A DNA stretch of 64,000 bases, taken from assembly GCA_027484055.1 (NCBI GenBank), contig JAIXQH010000067.1, positions 62,001-126,000 of the forward strand, written 5' to 3'. This document shows positions 7,105 through 15,489 of the stretch, in pieces. A program made the translations under genes and the position numbers. Origin of the DNA: Verrucomicrobiaceae bacterium. GTDB lineage: Bacteria; Verrucomicrobiota; Verrucomicrobiia; Verrucomicrobiales; Akkermansiaceae. The notes beneath the pieces were generated by a model. The model searched no databases and was not told the DNA's origin. It saw nothing but the letters and a program-made list of their open reading frames with translations. Every line of letters begins with the position of its first letter. Position 1 is the first letter of the stretch.

Positions 7105-7179
7105 TCGCTGGGTAGCGAGAGGATTGACAGTGCGTTGGGGGATTGCAAAACGCTTCAGGTTTGAATCCTGCCCTCCGAG
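7105..7179 (+). pseudogene. tRNA-like relic (degenerate tRNA)
   Basis: A 75-base stretch ends in an apparently good T-arm (CAGG-TTTGAAT-CCTG) and a CCTCCGA acceptor-like end. Its first seven bases, TCGCTGG, pair with that end at 5 of 7 positions. The middle can form GCGTT/AACGC but leaves a 12-base loop containing GCA, so no functional anticodon arm exists. It may be a decayed tRNA, or a 3' tRNA end left by an integration event. It lies between vapBC and a terminator. Confidence 0.35.
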
Positions 7180-7209
7180 ATGTGTGTTTTCAAAAATCAT
7201 GAATCCACC

Positions 7210-7243
7210 AAAAAGCCCCTCGTTTCCACGAGAGGCTTTTTTT
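7210..7243. terminator. Bidirectional terminator downstream of typA
   Basis: AAAAGCCCCTCG and CGAGAGGCTTTT form a 12-bp stem with one mismatch around the loop TTTCCA, with an A-run before and a T-run after. It lies 20 bases beyond the typA stop, which is read leftward, and also faces anything transcribed rightward from vapBC. Confidence 0.85.
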
Positions 7244-7262
7244 GGGATATTCTTAAACTCGA

Positions 7263-9107
7263 TTAGCGATTTCCGCGGTCTTCGGCACCGGAGGCGGTCT
7301 TCTGCGAACGCTTGCGGACGTTGGCGTCGAGGATGCGCTTGCGGAGACGGATGTTGAGCGGGGTGGCTTCGACGAGTTCGTCGGCATCGATGTATTCGAT
7401 GGCGCGTTCCAGTGAGAAGCGCAGCGCTGGGGTGAGCTTGGAGGTCTTGTCCTTGCCGGAGGAGCGCATGTTGTCGAGGTGCTTTTCCTTCACGGGGTTG
7501 ACCGGAAGGTCGCCGACGCGGGGGTTTTCACCGACCAACATGCCGCCGTAAACCGCATCGCCAGGGGCGACGAAGAGCACGCCACGATCTTCGAGCGTTT
7601 GCAGGGAGAACGGGGTGGCGGTGCCGGAGTCCATGGAAACGAGCGTGCCGGTGGTGCGGTTCTGGATGTCGCCAGCGTGGAGGGCGTATTCCTTGAACAA
7701 GTGGGACATGATGCCGTGACCGGAGGTCAGGTTGACCAGCTCGGTCTCGAAGCCGATCAATCCACGGGTGGGGATGGTGGCTTGGATGAAGACGCGGCCG
7801 GAAGCCTCGGTGTCCATGTGCTCCATGAGGCCCTTGCGGTTCATGAGGATTTTCAGGATGCCTTGGGTGTAGTCGCCTGGAGCCTCGACGTAGAGGGTTT
7901 CGTAAGGTTCGAGGAGTTTACCGTTGTCATCGCGACGGAAAATCACGACTGGGCGGGAGACGAGCACTTCGAATCCTTCGCGGCGCATTTGCTCGACGAG
8001 CACGGCGATCTGCATGGCTCCGCGAGCGGAAACATTGAAGACGCCGGAGGTGTCGGTGTCTTCGACGGTGATGGAGATGTTGGTTTTCAACTCACGCATC
8101 AGGCGCTCACGGATGGCGCGGGAGGTGACGTGCTTGCCTTCTTTTCCGGCGAGTGGGCCGTCGTTGATGGAAAACTGCATCGAAACGGTCGGTGGGTCGA
8201 TGGCGACGAAAGGAAGTGGCTCTTGGTCAGCAGTGCCGGCGATGGTTTCGCCGATGTCGATGTTCTCGATACCAGCGGCGATTCCGACGATGCCGCCTGC
8301 GCCGCAACCGTCTGAGTCAGCGGTGGCGAGTCCGGAGTAGGTGAAGGTCTTGAGGACTTTCGACTGCACCTTGGTGCCGTCCTGGCGAAGAAGGAAAACG
8401 GTGTCGCCCTTTTTAACGCTGCCACCGAGGACTTTACCGACGGCGACGCGGCCCACATATTCATCCCACTCGATGTTGGAAACGAGCATGAGGAAAGGAG
8501 CTTCAGGATCGGCCTTGGGAGCAGGGATGTGCTCGACGATTTTCTTGAGGAGAGGAATGCAGTCGATGCGCTCGTCGCCGGGCTCGTCCATGAAGTAGCC
8601 GTCGCGAGCGGAGCCGTAGCAGAAGGGAGCGTTGAACTGGTCTTCGTCGGCATCGAGGTCGAGGAAGAGTTCGAGCACTTGGTCGCGGACTTTTTCTGGT
8701 GTGGCGAGAGGGCGGTCGATCTTGTTGATGACGACGATGGGCTTGAGGCCTTCCTGCATCGCCTTGCGGAGCACGAAGCGGGTTTGGGCTTGTGGGCCAC
8801 CGGAGGCATCGACGACGAGGAGGACGCCATCGACCATTTTCATCACACGTTCCACTTCGGCACCGAAGTCGGCGTGACCTGGGGTGTCGACGATGTTGAT
8901 GGTGTAGCCTTCCCAGAGAATGGCGGTGTTTTTGGCCTTAATGGTGATGCCTTTTTCCCGCTCAAGGTCCATGGAGTCCATGGCGCGCTCGGTGGTAGCT
9001 TGGTTCTCACGGTAGGTGCCGCCGGCTTGCAGGAGTTGGTCAACGAGGGTGGTTTTCCCATGGTCAACGTGGGCAATAATGGCGAGATTTCGAATTTTCA
9101 AGGACAT
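7263..9107 (-). CDS. typA: Ribosome-associated translational GTPase TypA/BipA
   Basis: The 614-residue protein has the full TypA layout: a G domain with [10 protein letters not shown] (residues 12-21), DTPGHADF and NKIDRP; a beta-barrel domain II; EF-G-like domains III and V; and the TypA-specific C-terminal domain with [14 protein letters not shown] and [14 protein letters not shown]. The protein binds 70S ribosomes and aids 50S assembly and stress growth. Length is normal for the family (about 600-615). It is a single-gene unit ending at the hairpin at 7210-7243. Confidence 0.97.
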   Translation of the reverse strand: MSLKIRNLAIIAHVDHGKTTLVDQLLQAGGTYRENQATTERAMDSMDLEREKGITIKAKNTAILWEGYTINIVDTPGHADFGAEVERVMKMVDGVLLVVDASGGPQAQTRFVLRKAMQEGLKPIVVINKIDRPLATPEKVRDQVLELFLDLDADEDQFNAPFCYGSARDGYFMDEPGDERIDCIPLLKKIVEHIPAPKADPEAPFLMLVSNIEWDEYVGRVAVGKVLGGSVKKGDTVFLLRQDGTKVQSKVLKTFTYSGLATADSDGCGAGGIVGIAAGIENIDIGETIAGTADQEPLPFVAIDPPTVSMQFSINDGPLAGKEGKHVTSRAIRERLMRELKTNISITVEDTDTSGVFNVSARGAMQIAVLVEQMRREGFEVLVSRPVVIFRRDDNGKLLEPYETLYVEAPGDYTQGILKILMNRKGLMEHMDTEASGRVFIQATIPTRGLIGFETELVNLTSGHGIMSHLFKEYALHAGDIQNRTTGTLVSMDSGTATPFSLQTLEDRGVLFVAPGDAVYGGMLVGENPRVGDLPVNPVKEKHLDNMRSSGKDKTSKLTPALRFSLERAIEYIDADELVEATPLNIRLRKRILDANVRKRSQKTASGAEDRGNR

Positions 9108-9280
9108 GGGAACGATTGGATAAATGGCGGCCTCCGTGAGAAGGGGGGCGGGCTATGCACGGTTTTGGCGGCGATGGCAAGGCGGGATTCGGGATAAAAT
9201 GCGAAGATGGGGTGGAGCTTGCCTAGCTGGTATGAAAAAACTTGAATTTGATAGCAATACAGCATATGGCTTTCAACAAC

Positions 9281-9574
9281 ATGTCTGAGCTCGAATTTGA
9301 GTGGGATGAGGCAAAGGCGATTATGAACGTCGATAAGCATCAAATCACATTTGTGGAAGCTCAAACGGTTTTTTATGATCCAGATGCCCTTGTCATTCCC
9401 GATCCAGAACACTCCACCATCGAAGACAGGTTTATCATTTTAGGATTGGGTTCAGAAAATCGGGCTTTGGTGGTAGTCCATTGTTTCCGCAGAGAAAATA
9501 CGGTCATTCGGATTATATCCGCGAGAAGAGCAGGAACGAAAGAACAGCGACCCTACTGGGAGAAAAAACGATGA
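9281..9574 (+). CDS. brnT: BrnT-type ribonuclease toxin
   Basis: From the chosen ATG at 9281 the protein has 97 residues and begins MSELEFEWDEAKAIMNVDKH, the BrnT signature (FEWDxxKaxxNxxKH). It continues VFYDPDALVIPDPEHS and ends with VIRIISARRAGTKEQRPYWE, the family's RIISARxA motif. ATGs at 9242 and 9266 would add unrelated N-terminal residues. BrnT is an RNase of the type II BrnTA module, and toxin-first order is normal for it. The stop overlaps the BrnA start (ATGA). Confidence 0.9.
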   Translation: MSELEFEWDEAKAIMNVDKHQITFVEAQTVFYDPDALVIPDPEHSTIEDRFIILGLGSENRALVVVHCFRRENTVIRIISARRAGTKEQRPYWEKKR

Positions 9575-9804
9575 AAACAGAATACGATTTCACAAAAGCC
9601 ATAAGGAATCCCTACCTGAAGAAGGAAAAAAAAGCGGTTACGATTCGGCTCGAAAGTGAGGTGGTGGATTATTTCAAAGCGATGTCCTCCGAAACTGGCA
9701 TTCCTTATCAGAACTTGATTAACCTCTACCTACGAGATTGTGCTGAGCATCGTCGCAAACTCAGTTTGGTGTGGGATCCGAGCCAAGCGATAGCGGAGTC
9801 GTAA
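9571..9804 (+). CDS. brnA: BrnA-type antitoxin
   Basis: From the ATG at 9571 the product has 77 residues and starts MKTEYDFTKAIRNPYLKKEK. A ribbon-helix-helix segment follows: AVTIRLESEVVDYFKAMSSE, then GIPYQNLINLYLRDCA. This is the BrnA pattern, in which the antitoxin binds BrnT and represses the operon. The four-base overlap with brnT indicates translational coupling. Confidence 0.88.
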   Translation: MKTEYDFTKAIRNPYLKKEKKAVTIRLESEVVDYFKAMSSETGIPYQNLINLYLRDCAEHRRKLSLVWDPSQAIAES

Positions 9805-9814
9805 TTCGCAGATT

Positions 9815-10552
9815 TTATTCCCTAGCATCGCTCGGTCGGCTAAGCGGCGAATTGAGCGGGCGGGGGAGTGGGCCTGTGCCGCTGTCGCCGAGGGCGGCCT
9901 GAGTGCGAATGGCGGATGCGATGGCATTCGCGAGCTTTTGGCGGTAGTTGGCATCACTGATTTGGCGGCTCTCGGTTGCGTTGCTGAGGTAGCCGCCTTC
10001 GAGGAGGACGCAGGGGATTTCTGGGTTCCGGGTGAGGCGGATGCGGCGGCGGACGAGGCCACGGTTGCCGATTTCCATGGGGCTGGTTTGGGCCATTGCT
10101 TGCTGGAGGCGGGTTGCGAGGCCGTGGCTATCGACTCGCCAGTAGTAGGTTTCTGGACCACGGATGAAGGAGGGGCCGCTGTTGTAGTGCATACTGATGA
10201 GGATGGCGCTGCCGTTGCGATTGGCACGGGCGACGCGGTCGTCGAGGTCGATGAAGGTGTCATCTGAGCGCATGAGGATCACGTTGAAGTCACTGCGAAG
10301 GGCGTCAGCGATGCGTTTGGCGGTATCGAGCGCGAGGTCTTTTTCCTTCTGCCGGGTGTGTGGACTGACGGCACCGCTGTCTTTTCCGCCGTGGCCCGCA
10401 TCGATGATGACCGTGCGAAATCCGCGTGGCCCGGGGCGGTGGCCAAGGGCGTCGTGGCCGCTGGAAGAAGAGCTGATGTCGGAGAGCGGCCCGCAAGAAG
10501 TGATGAGGGCGCTCAGGGAGAGCAAGAGGGAGGCTTTGAAAAACGGACTCAC
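9815..10552 (-). CDS. N-acetylmuramoyl-L-alanine amidase (lipoprotein)
   Basis: The 245-residue protein has a lipoprotein signal, with ALITSC at residues 15-20 as the lipobox. The Amidase_3 domain follows: VIIDAGHGGKDSGAVSP with the first zinc His, RANRNGSAILISMHYNSGPS with the second, and CVLLEGGYLSNATE with the catalytic Glu. It cleaves the amide between MurNAc and the stem peptide, so it acts in cell separation or wall recycling from a membrane-anchored position. The C-terminal 20 residues are Pro/Ser-rich. Confidence 0.9.
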   Translation of the reverse strand: MSPFFKASLLLSLSALITSCGPLSDISSSSSGHDALGHRPGPRGFRTVIIDAGHGGKDSGAVSPHTRQKEKDLALDTAKRIADALRSDFNVILMRSDDTFIDLDDRVARANRNGSAILISMHYNSGPSFIRGPETYYWRVDSHGLATRLQQAMAQTSPMEIGNRGLVRRRIRLTRNPEIPCVLLEGGYLSNATESRQISDANYRQKLANAIASAIRTQAALGDSGTGPLPRPLNSPLSRPSDARE

Positions 10553-10631
10553 GCCGCAGATCCATGGCAGAGCGCGGGTGCCAATGGAAGCTTAGGTTTC
10601 CTCGCGCGGTTGGCTAGCTCGGTCTTGACAG

Positions 10632-11900
10632 GTGGGGACTCATGCAGCGACTTATCTCTCATTGAAAACGCTCCAACTATTACTGCCATTGACTGCCATT
10701 TTGGCGATGGGGGGGTGGATGGTGATGGATCGGCGTGAGGCGCATGCCTTGCAGACGAGCTCCGCTGCCATAAGGGCGGGGATTTCCGATTGGGGCACCC
10801 AGCCAACGGATCGAAGCGTAGGGAAACCATCGGTCGAACGTGCGATTGGGGATCTGGATTTAGGACAGGTGGCGGAGAGCTTGTCCAAGCTGCAGAAGAC
10901 TGGAGGGTTGTCTGAGATGGAAGAATTGATGCGTTTCGAGCAGCGCTTGTCGCGGATGTCGCGCTCGGAACTTCTAGCGGCGTTGGATGCTTTAGCAGGA
11001 CTGAACCTTTCTCCAGAGGCACGGTTGGAGTTGGAGAAAATGATCCTCGCGCAGTTGGTGTCGCTGGATCCGGCAGCTGCCTTGAGACGCTACGCTGGGA
11101 AAATCCAAGGAGCGCCGAGCGAAATCGGCCTACAGCTGGCAGATGCCATGAGAGATTGGGCGAAGTCAGACCTGGCCGGTGCCACAGCCTGGCTCGACCA
11201 GCAACTCGCCAGCGGGAATCTCGAAAGCAAATCGCTTGATGGACGCAGTGAAATAAGGACGCAGTTCGAAGCCGCTCTGGTGGAGGTGCTCGTCGGCTCG
11301 GATTCTGTTGCGGCGGGGCGGCGCTTGGAGAGTCTGCCAGAAGATCAGCGCCGGGAAATTTTACAACAAATCCCCTTCGCTGACCTCAGCTCAGAGGAGC
11401 AGAAAGCCTATGCGGAGCTGGTGAGAAAATGGGTGCCTGCCGCTGAGCAGCCAGGCTCCTTTGCCGACATGGGTGGAAAAATGGTGGAAGGAAATGCCTT
11501 TCCTCAAGTCGCGGAATTTCTCGATTCCGTGCAAGCTACGCCGACTGAGCGCTACGCTGCGGCCAAACAGGGGGCTGAATCTCAGATGGATGCGCTAAGT
11601 CGGGCGGGGACCGTCACCAAGGAGTCAGTGGACTCGCTGCGTGACTGGGTCGCGCAGCAAGCGCCGGGTCAGGCAGATCTCATCACCGGGAAATCCCTCG
11701 CGGAAGCATCACAGAACGGCGGAAAACTAAGCGCCGATGACGCCGCAAACCTCGTAATTCAGTATCAACAACGCTCAGGAAACGATGACCTACTCGTCGC
11801 CTTCATCCAAGGATACGCCGCACGCTCGAATCTCCAAGCGGTCCAAGCCCTAGTTTTGAAAATCAAGGATCCACAAGTCCGTGCCACCTACACCCGCTAG
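10632..11900 (+). CDS. Membrane-anchored protein of unknown function, paralogue A
   Basis: The 422-residue product has one N-terminal hydrophobic segment (about residues 14-30, LQLLLPLTAILAMGGWMVM) and a long helical, Ala/Leu/Gln-rich exterior. It contains ADAMRDWAKSDLAGATAWLD, which fits the A-x-W-x-x-x-D-P/L-x-x-A-x-x-W repeat seen in many Verrucomicrobia surface proteins. The next gene is a diverged paralogue starting 5 bases after its stop. No enzyme motif is seen, so the function is not assignable. The start is taken at the first ATG in frame. Confidence 0.75.
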   Translation: MGTHAATYLSLKTLQLLLPLTAILAMGGWMVMDRREAHALQTSSAAIRAGISDWGTQPTDRSVGKPSVERAIGDLDLGQVAESLSKLQKTGGLSEMEELMRFEQRLSRMSRSELLAALDALAGLNLSPEARLELEKMILAQLVSLDPAAALRRYAGKIQGAPSEIGLQLADAMRDWAKSDLAGATAWLDQQLASGNLESKSLDGRSEIRTQFEAALVEVLVGSDSVAAGRRLESLPEDQRREILQQIPFADLSSEEQKAYAELVRKWVPAAEQPGSFADMGGKMVEGNAFPQVAEFLDSVQATPTERYAAAKQGAESQMDALSRAGTVTKESVDSLRDWVAQQAPGQADLITGKSLAEASQNGGKLSADDAANLVIQYQQRSGNDDLLVAFIQGYAARSNLQAVQALVLKIKDPQVRATYTR

Positions 11901-11904
11901 TGGC

Positions 11905-13206
11905 ATGACGACCGCCACGAAATACTCACTCGCCGCGACCGCCGGGGTCCTGCTCGTGGGGAGCCTGCTCGGGCTAGTCCGCCAGCAAGAGCTGGTAAAA
12001 CTCCGCACAGAGCAGCATGACTTGCTCCTGCAAGCCGATCAGCTCGGCGTGCAACTCGACTCCGCTCGCAGCCTTCCCCTCTCGAAGCGCTCCCGTGATT
12101 CGGCGGACTTAAAGACGCGCTCGATGGTCACTCAAATGCTCGTTTTCGCCAAGGAAATGGACAGTCGCCGCCTCCAGGGCAGCCTCTCAGACCTGAAATT
12201 CCAAAAGCGCGTGATGGAAATGAATCAGCGCTTGGTCGCTCTGAGTCCGCCTGAATTGCAGAAAGTCATCGCGGCGCTACTCGGTGAAAATGGCCTCACG
12301 ACGGAGACTCGGGTGAATTTCATCGGTTCCTCGATTCTGATCTTGAGCGACTCCCGCCCAGCTGAGGCGGTGGCGCTGTATGCAGAGTCCGGCGGGCTTC
12401 TCGGTAGGTTACCGCTTGGCAGGCATGTGATTTCCAAGGCATTAAGTCGCTGGGCGGAGCAGGACCCACTCGCTGCACAGGGATGGATGCGCACCCATCC
12501 GGATGGGTACCCCGGCATTTCCGAGCATGACGCCCAGCGTCTGATTCTCGCTGGAACGGTGAAAAAATCCCCCGCGCTCGCCATCGCGCTGCTCCGTGAA
12601 ATGGGCTTTCAAGACTCATCAGCCGCCCTGCGAACCATTGTCGAAGAGGCGGATTCGCTCGAACAACGCAGCGCCATCCTCGCTGCCCTGCGCGAGCAAA
12701 AGAGCGTGAAGTCGCTCAACGAGTCGCTCGAAACCATGGCCCGGAGCCTCAAGGGGGAATCCTTCGAGACCGTGCAAGCCTGGTTGAACCACTCAGCCCT
12801 CAACTCAACCGAAAAAGCCCATTTTGCCGCAGGCCTCACCTACGCGACGACCCAGCAAGACACCGGGCACTGGATCGACTGGATGGCGCAAAATCTCCCA
12901 AGCGATCAGCTTCGAGAAAATGTCGGTAATCTCATCGGCCAATGGACCCAGCAAGATTACCTCGCTGCCGGGAAATGGCTCACCGCCGCAGCGGCGGGTC
13001 CGGCGAAGAATGCCGCTATCGGAACCTACGCCATCACCGTCGCCGAATATGAGCCGCAGACGGCGGTGCAGTGGGGGCTCACCCTGCCAGAGGGTGCCGA
13101 GCGACAAGCGACCCTGCAGGCGATTCTACGAAATTGGCCAAAAAAGGACGCCGCCGCTGCCGCATTGTTCGCCCAAGAGCACGGACTCCTGCCACTCACC
13201 AAGTGA
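11905..13206 (+). CDS. Membrane-anchored protein of unknown function, paralogue B
   Basis: From the ATG at 11905 the product has 433 residues. It has an N-terminal membrane anchor (about residues 7-22, SLAATAGVLLVGSLLG), a short coiled segment, then helical repeats. Clear repeat units are ALSRWAEQDPLAAQGWM, IGQWTQQDYLAAGKWL and AEYEPQTAVQWGLTLP. A GTG at 11881 would overlap the previous gene and is less likely. The tail-to-tail overlap with the leftward gene is 11 bases (13196-13206). Tandem duplication with paralogue A suggests a paired envelope function, but none can be named. Confidence 0.75.
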   Translation: MTTATKYSLAATAGVLLVGSLLGLVRQQELVKLRTEQHDLLLQADQLGVQLDSARSLPLSKRSRDSADLKTRSMVTQMLVFAKEMDSRRLQGSLSDLKFQKRVMEMNQRLVALSPPELQKVIAALLGENGLTTETRVNFIGSSILILSDSRPAEAVALYAESGGLLGRLPLGRHVISKALSRWAEQDPLAAQGWMRTHPDGYPGISEHDAQRLILAGTVKKSPALAIALLREMGFQDSSAALRTIVEEADSLEQRSAILAALREQKSVKSLNESLETMARSLKGESFETVQAWLNHSALNSTEKAHFAAGLTYATTQQDTGHWIDWMAQNLPSDQLRENVGNLIGQWTQQDYLAAGKWLTAAAAGPAKNAAIGTYAITVAEYEPQTAVQWGLTLPEGAERQATLQAILRNWPKKDAAAAALFAQEHGLLPLTK

Positions 13207-13915
13207 ATACCAGCGGCGGGACGATGAGTCGGGTGTTGTTTCCCTGGTGATCTTCGCTTTCCTCGAGGGCGGTGACGCGGTCGTTTTCAAACTCGACGGC
13301 GGTCTTGCTCTTCTCCGTGCGAGTGACACTCACGAGGCGGCGATAGGCGATGCCGGTGCTGCGATCAATTTCGGTGACGTAGTTTTTCACGTCTTCGTAT
13401 TCGATGAATTCCCAGCGCCCGGACTGGCCTTCAGCAGTTTTGCGGTTGGCGGTTTTGGTGGGCTTACCTCTTGAAAGAGTGACTTCGTCCAGCGTCATGC
13501 CGATGGCGAGTTGCTTGGCGGCGATGAGTTTCTGGACGAGAGTTTGGCGCTCGTAGAGTTTTTTTAGGTTGGCGACGAATTCGGGGTCGGTTGAGGAAAA
13601 GGCCCAAGGCGCGACCCAGCCGGAGATCCCATCGCGGGTTCCTCGGCCACGGACGCGGTAGATTTTTTCCGTCATCGCCTCTAGCGGGACAACTTGGCCG
13701 GCTTTGAGGGTGCCGAGCCGGGTGCTGCCATTTTTGTCAGAGAAGACGGGAGCCTCTTTGATGACGGTGAGCTGGATGGGTTTTTTGAGCGTCTGGTCGA
13801 GATAAATAACGTCCGGGTCAGAATCGAGTAGGGACTTGCTGCTACGAGATTTCGGCTCGCCGTGGGCATGGAGGCAGAGACAGAAGGAAATGAGGGCGAG
13901 GGTTTTCAGACTCAT
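13196..13915 (-). CDS. Secreted SH3-like domain protein
   Basis: From the ATG at 13915 (upstream codons lack signal-peptide character) the product has 239 residues. A signal peptide MSLKTLALISFCLCLHAHG is followed by a bacterial SH3-like region (about 50-110: APVFSDKNGSTRLGTLKAGQ, then GISGWVAPWAF). A second part has IGMTLDEVTLSRGKPTKT, resembling the small outer-membrane lipoprotein (SmpA/OmlA-like) fold. It is probably periplasmic. The partner or ligand is unknown. Confidence 0.7.
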   Translation of the reverse strand: MSLKTLALISFCLCLHAHGEPKSRSSKSLLDSDPDVIYLDQTLKKPIQLTVIKEAPVFSDKNGSTRLGTLKAGQVVPLEAMTEKIYRVRGRGTRDGISGWVAPWAFSSTDPEFVANLKKLYERQTLVQKLIAAKQLAIGMTLDEVTLSRGKPTKTANRKTAEGQSGRWEFIEYEDVKNYVTEIDRSTGIAYRRLVSVTRTEKSKTAVEFENDRVTALEESEDHQGNNTRLIVPPLVFTW

Positions 13916-14015
13916 ATCGAGCAGGGTAGCGCGGATTTGTGAAAACGGAATCTCGATTTTATGGGGAAGAGTGCACGGTGATAGTGGTGCGATCACTTAT
14001 CCTTCGCGAGAGAAA

Positions 14016-15182
14016 TTATGCTAAACTCGAGAGTTCATTTTGCAGATGTGAAATGCTGATGACTTCTATGCTGGGTTTGAGCAAAAAACGATCATCACCG
14101 CCATAGACGATGAAGGTTTTAGTAGGTTTTATGTCTGCCACGGCGGTGTAAAAACCTGCACTGAGGACGGGTGATAGGCCGCGTTTGATTTCGATGCACC
14201 AGCTCTCGCCGTTGCGGAATTTAAGAATCAAATCGATCTCTGCGCCGGCACTGGTCCGGTAGAAATAGGCTTCGGTTCTCGGTGGGGCACAGGCGAGCAA
14301 ATTTTCGATGACAAATCCTTCCCAGCTATTTCCCGCGATGGGATGTCCTAGCAATCGTTCGATTTCGCTGATGCCGAGCAGCTCATGAACCAAGCCGGAG
14401 TCTCGGATGTAAAGCTTAGGTGATTTGACGATCCGCTTGCCGGTATTGGTGTGCCATGGACGTAGTTTCCGCAGGAGAAACATATTTTCGAGCAAATCAA
14501 GATGCGCGTTTAGCGTCCGACTATCGATTTCGAGACTGCGAGAAAGGGTCGCGATATTGGCGAGTCCACCATGAGAATGCGCGAGCATAGTCCACAGGTT
14601 GCGCAGCTTGCTGGCGGAAAGTCTGCTGCCATGGAGAGGGACATCGCGCTCCAGATAGGAGCGGATGAGGAAGTCTCGGAACTCGGAGCTGGCGGCATCA
14701 TTTTCAGCCAAAAAGCTCTGAGGGAAGCCACCGCGAAGCCAAAGCCGATCCAAGTCGTTCGGAGGAATTTCCTGAAAGGTGACAGGACTCAGCTCGACGT
14801 AGGCGATGCGCCCAGCCAGTGTCTCGCTGCTATGCTGGATTAACTCAAGCGAGGCAGAGCCAAGTAGAAGAAATCGCCCAGCCAGGAATCCTCTGCTCTT
14901 GCCTTCATCAATTAGGCCGCGCAGCGAAGAAAAAAGCTCTGGGAGGATCTGGATTTCATCCAAGATGATGAGTTTGTCCTCGCGGCGGGACAGGTAATCC
15001 TCGGGATCAGACAAGCGGAGTTGGTCGCGTCGGCTCTCCAAATCAAGGTAGATACCCGACACTTCAGATGCACAGGATTTGGCTAAAGTGGTTTTGCCGA
15101 CTTGGCGTGGCCCAAGCAGAACCACAGCCGGGAAATTCACCAGCAATCTCTTGATTTCATCTAAAGCCTTGCGCTCAATCAC
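14016..15182 (-). CDS. AAA ATPase with DUF4143 domain
   Basis: The 388-residue protein has a Walker A GPRQVGKTTL (residues 24-33), a Walker B KLIILDEIQ (about 70-78) and a sensor-like LLGSAS. A DUF4143 C-terminal part follows, ending in a PD-(D/E)XK-like segment (GAEIDLILKFRNGESWCIEIKRG, positions about 312-334). Such ATPases are common, often mobile, and of unclear role. It stands alone here without an evident antitoxin. The promoter side holds a 307-base gene-poor stretch. Confidence 0.88.
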   Translation of the reverse strand: MIERKALDEIKRLLVNFPAVVLLGPRQVGKTTLAKSCASEVSGIYLDLESRRDQLRLSDPEDYLSRREDKLIILDEIQILPELFSSLRGLIDEGKSRGFLAGRFLLLGSASLELIQHSSETLAGRIAYVELSPVTFQEIPPNDLDRLWLRGGFPQSFLAENDAASSEFRDFLIRSYLERDVPLHGSRLSASKLRNLWTMLAHSHGGLANIATLSRSLEIDSRTLNAHLDLLENMFLLRKLRPWHTNTGKRIVKSPKLYIRDSGLVHELLGISEIERLLGHPIAGNSWEGFVIENLLACAPPRTEAYFYRTSAGAEIDLILKFRNGESWCIEIKRGLSPVLSAGFYTAVADIKPTKTFIVYGGDDRFLLKPSIEVISISHLQNELSSLA

Positions 15183-15489
15183 CTTGTAAAAATAGCATCA
15201 CGATGCTTGAATTGCAAGATTTTTGATTGGGGCTGGGTGTGGCTCTGTGAGTGATGGGGTCGCAGCTCACGGATTGACATCAGGCAGGCACGAAGCGCCC
15301 AAGGAGGGACATTTTCACATCCTGATCCGTGTTCATCCGCGTGCATCGGTTGTTCGCTTCTGTCTCAATTAACCGGGTAAATCTTGGTGCTCTTGGCAGC
15401 TTGGCGGCTCAAAATTCTGTTTGATTCTAAAGCGAAATTCTTAGCGCTTCGGGATTGGACGTTTGGATTTCCTCCTTCATGGTGCGGGC
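15183..15489. other. 307-base gene-free stretch with a solo repeat phrase
   Basis: No coding frame is convincing in this stretch between the divergently transcribed ATPase gene and hemL. It holds a repeat phrase at 15323-15354 (TGATCCGTGTTCATCCG followed by CGTGCATCGG), the same style as the ACGGATT-type arms near 51280 and 30753. Promoters for both flanking genes should lie here. A TTGACA at 15275-15280 has no convincing -10 partner. Confidence 0.5.

Noticed and set aside
7479-9197. Rightward frames opposite typA
   Set aside because: They are shadow frames rich in Asp/Glu/Val/Gly that result from typA codon bias.
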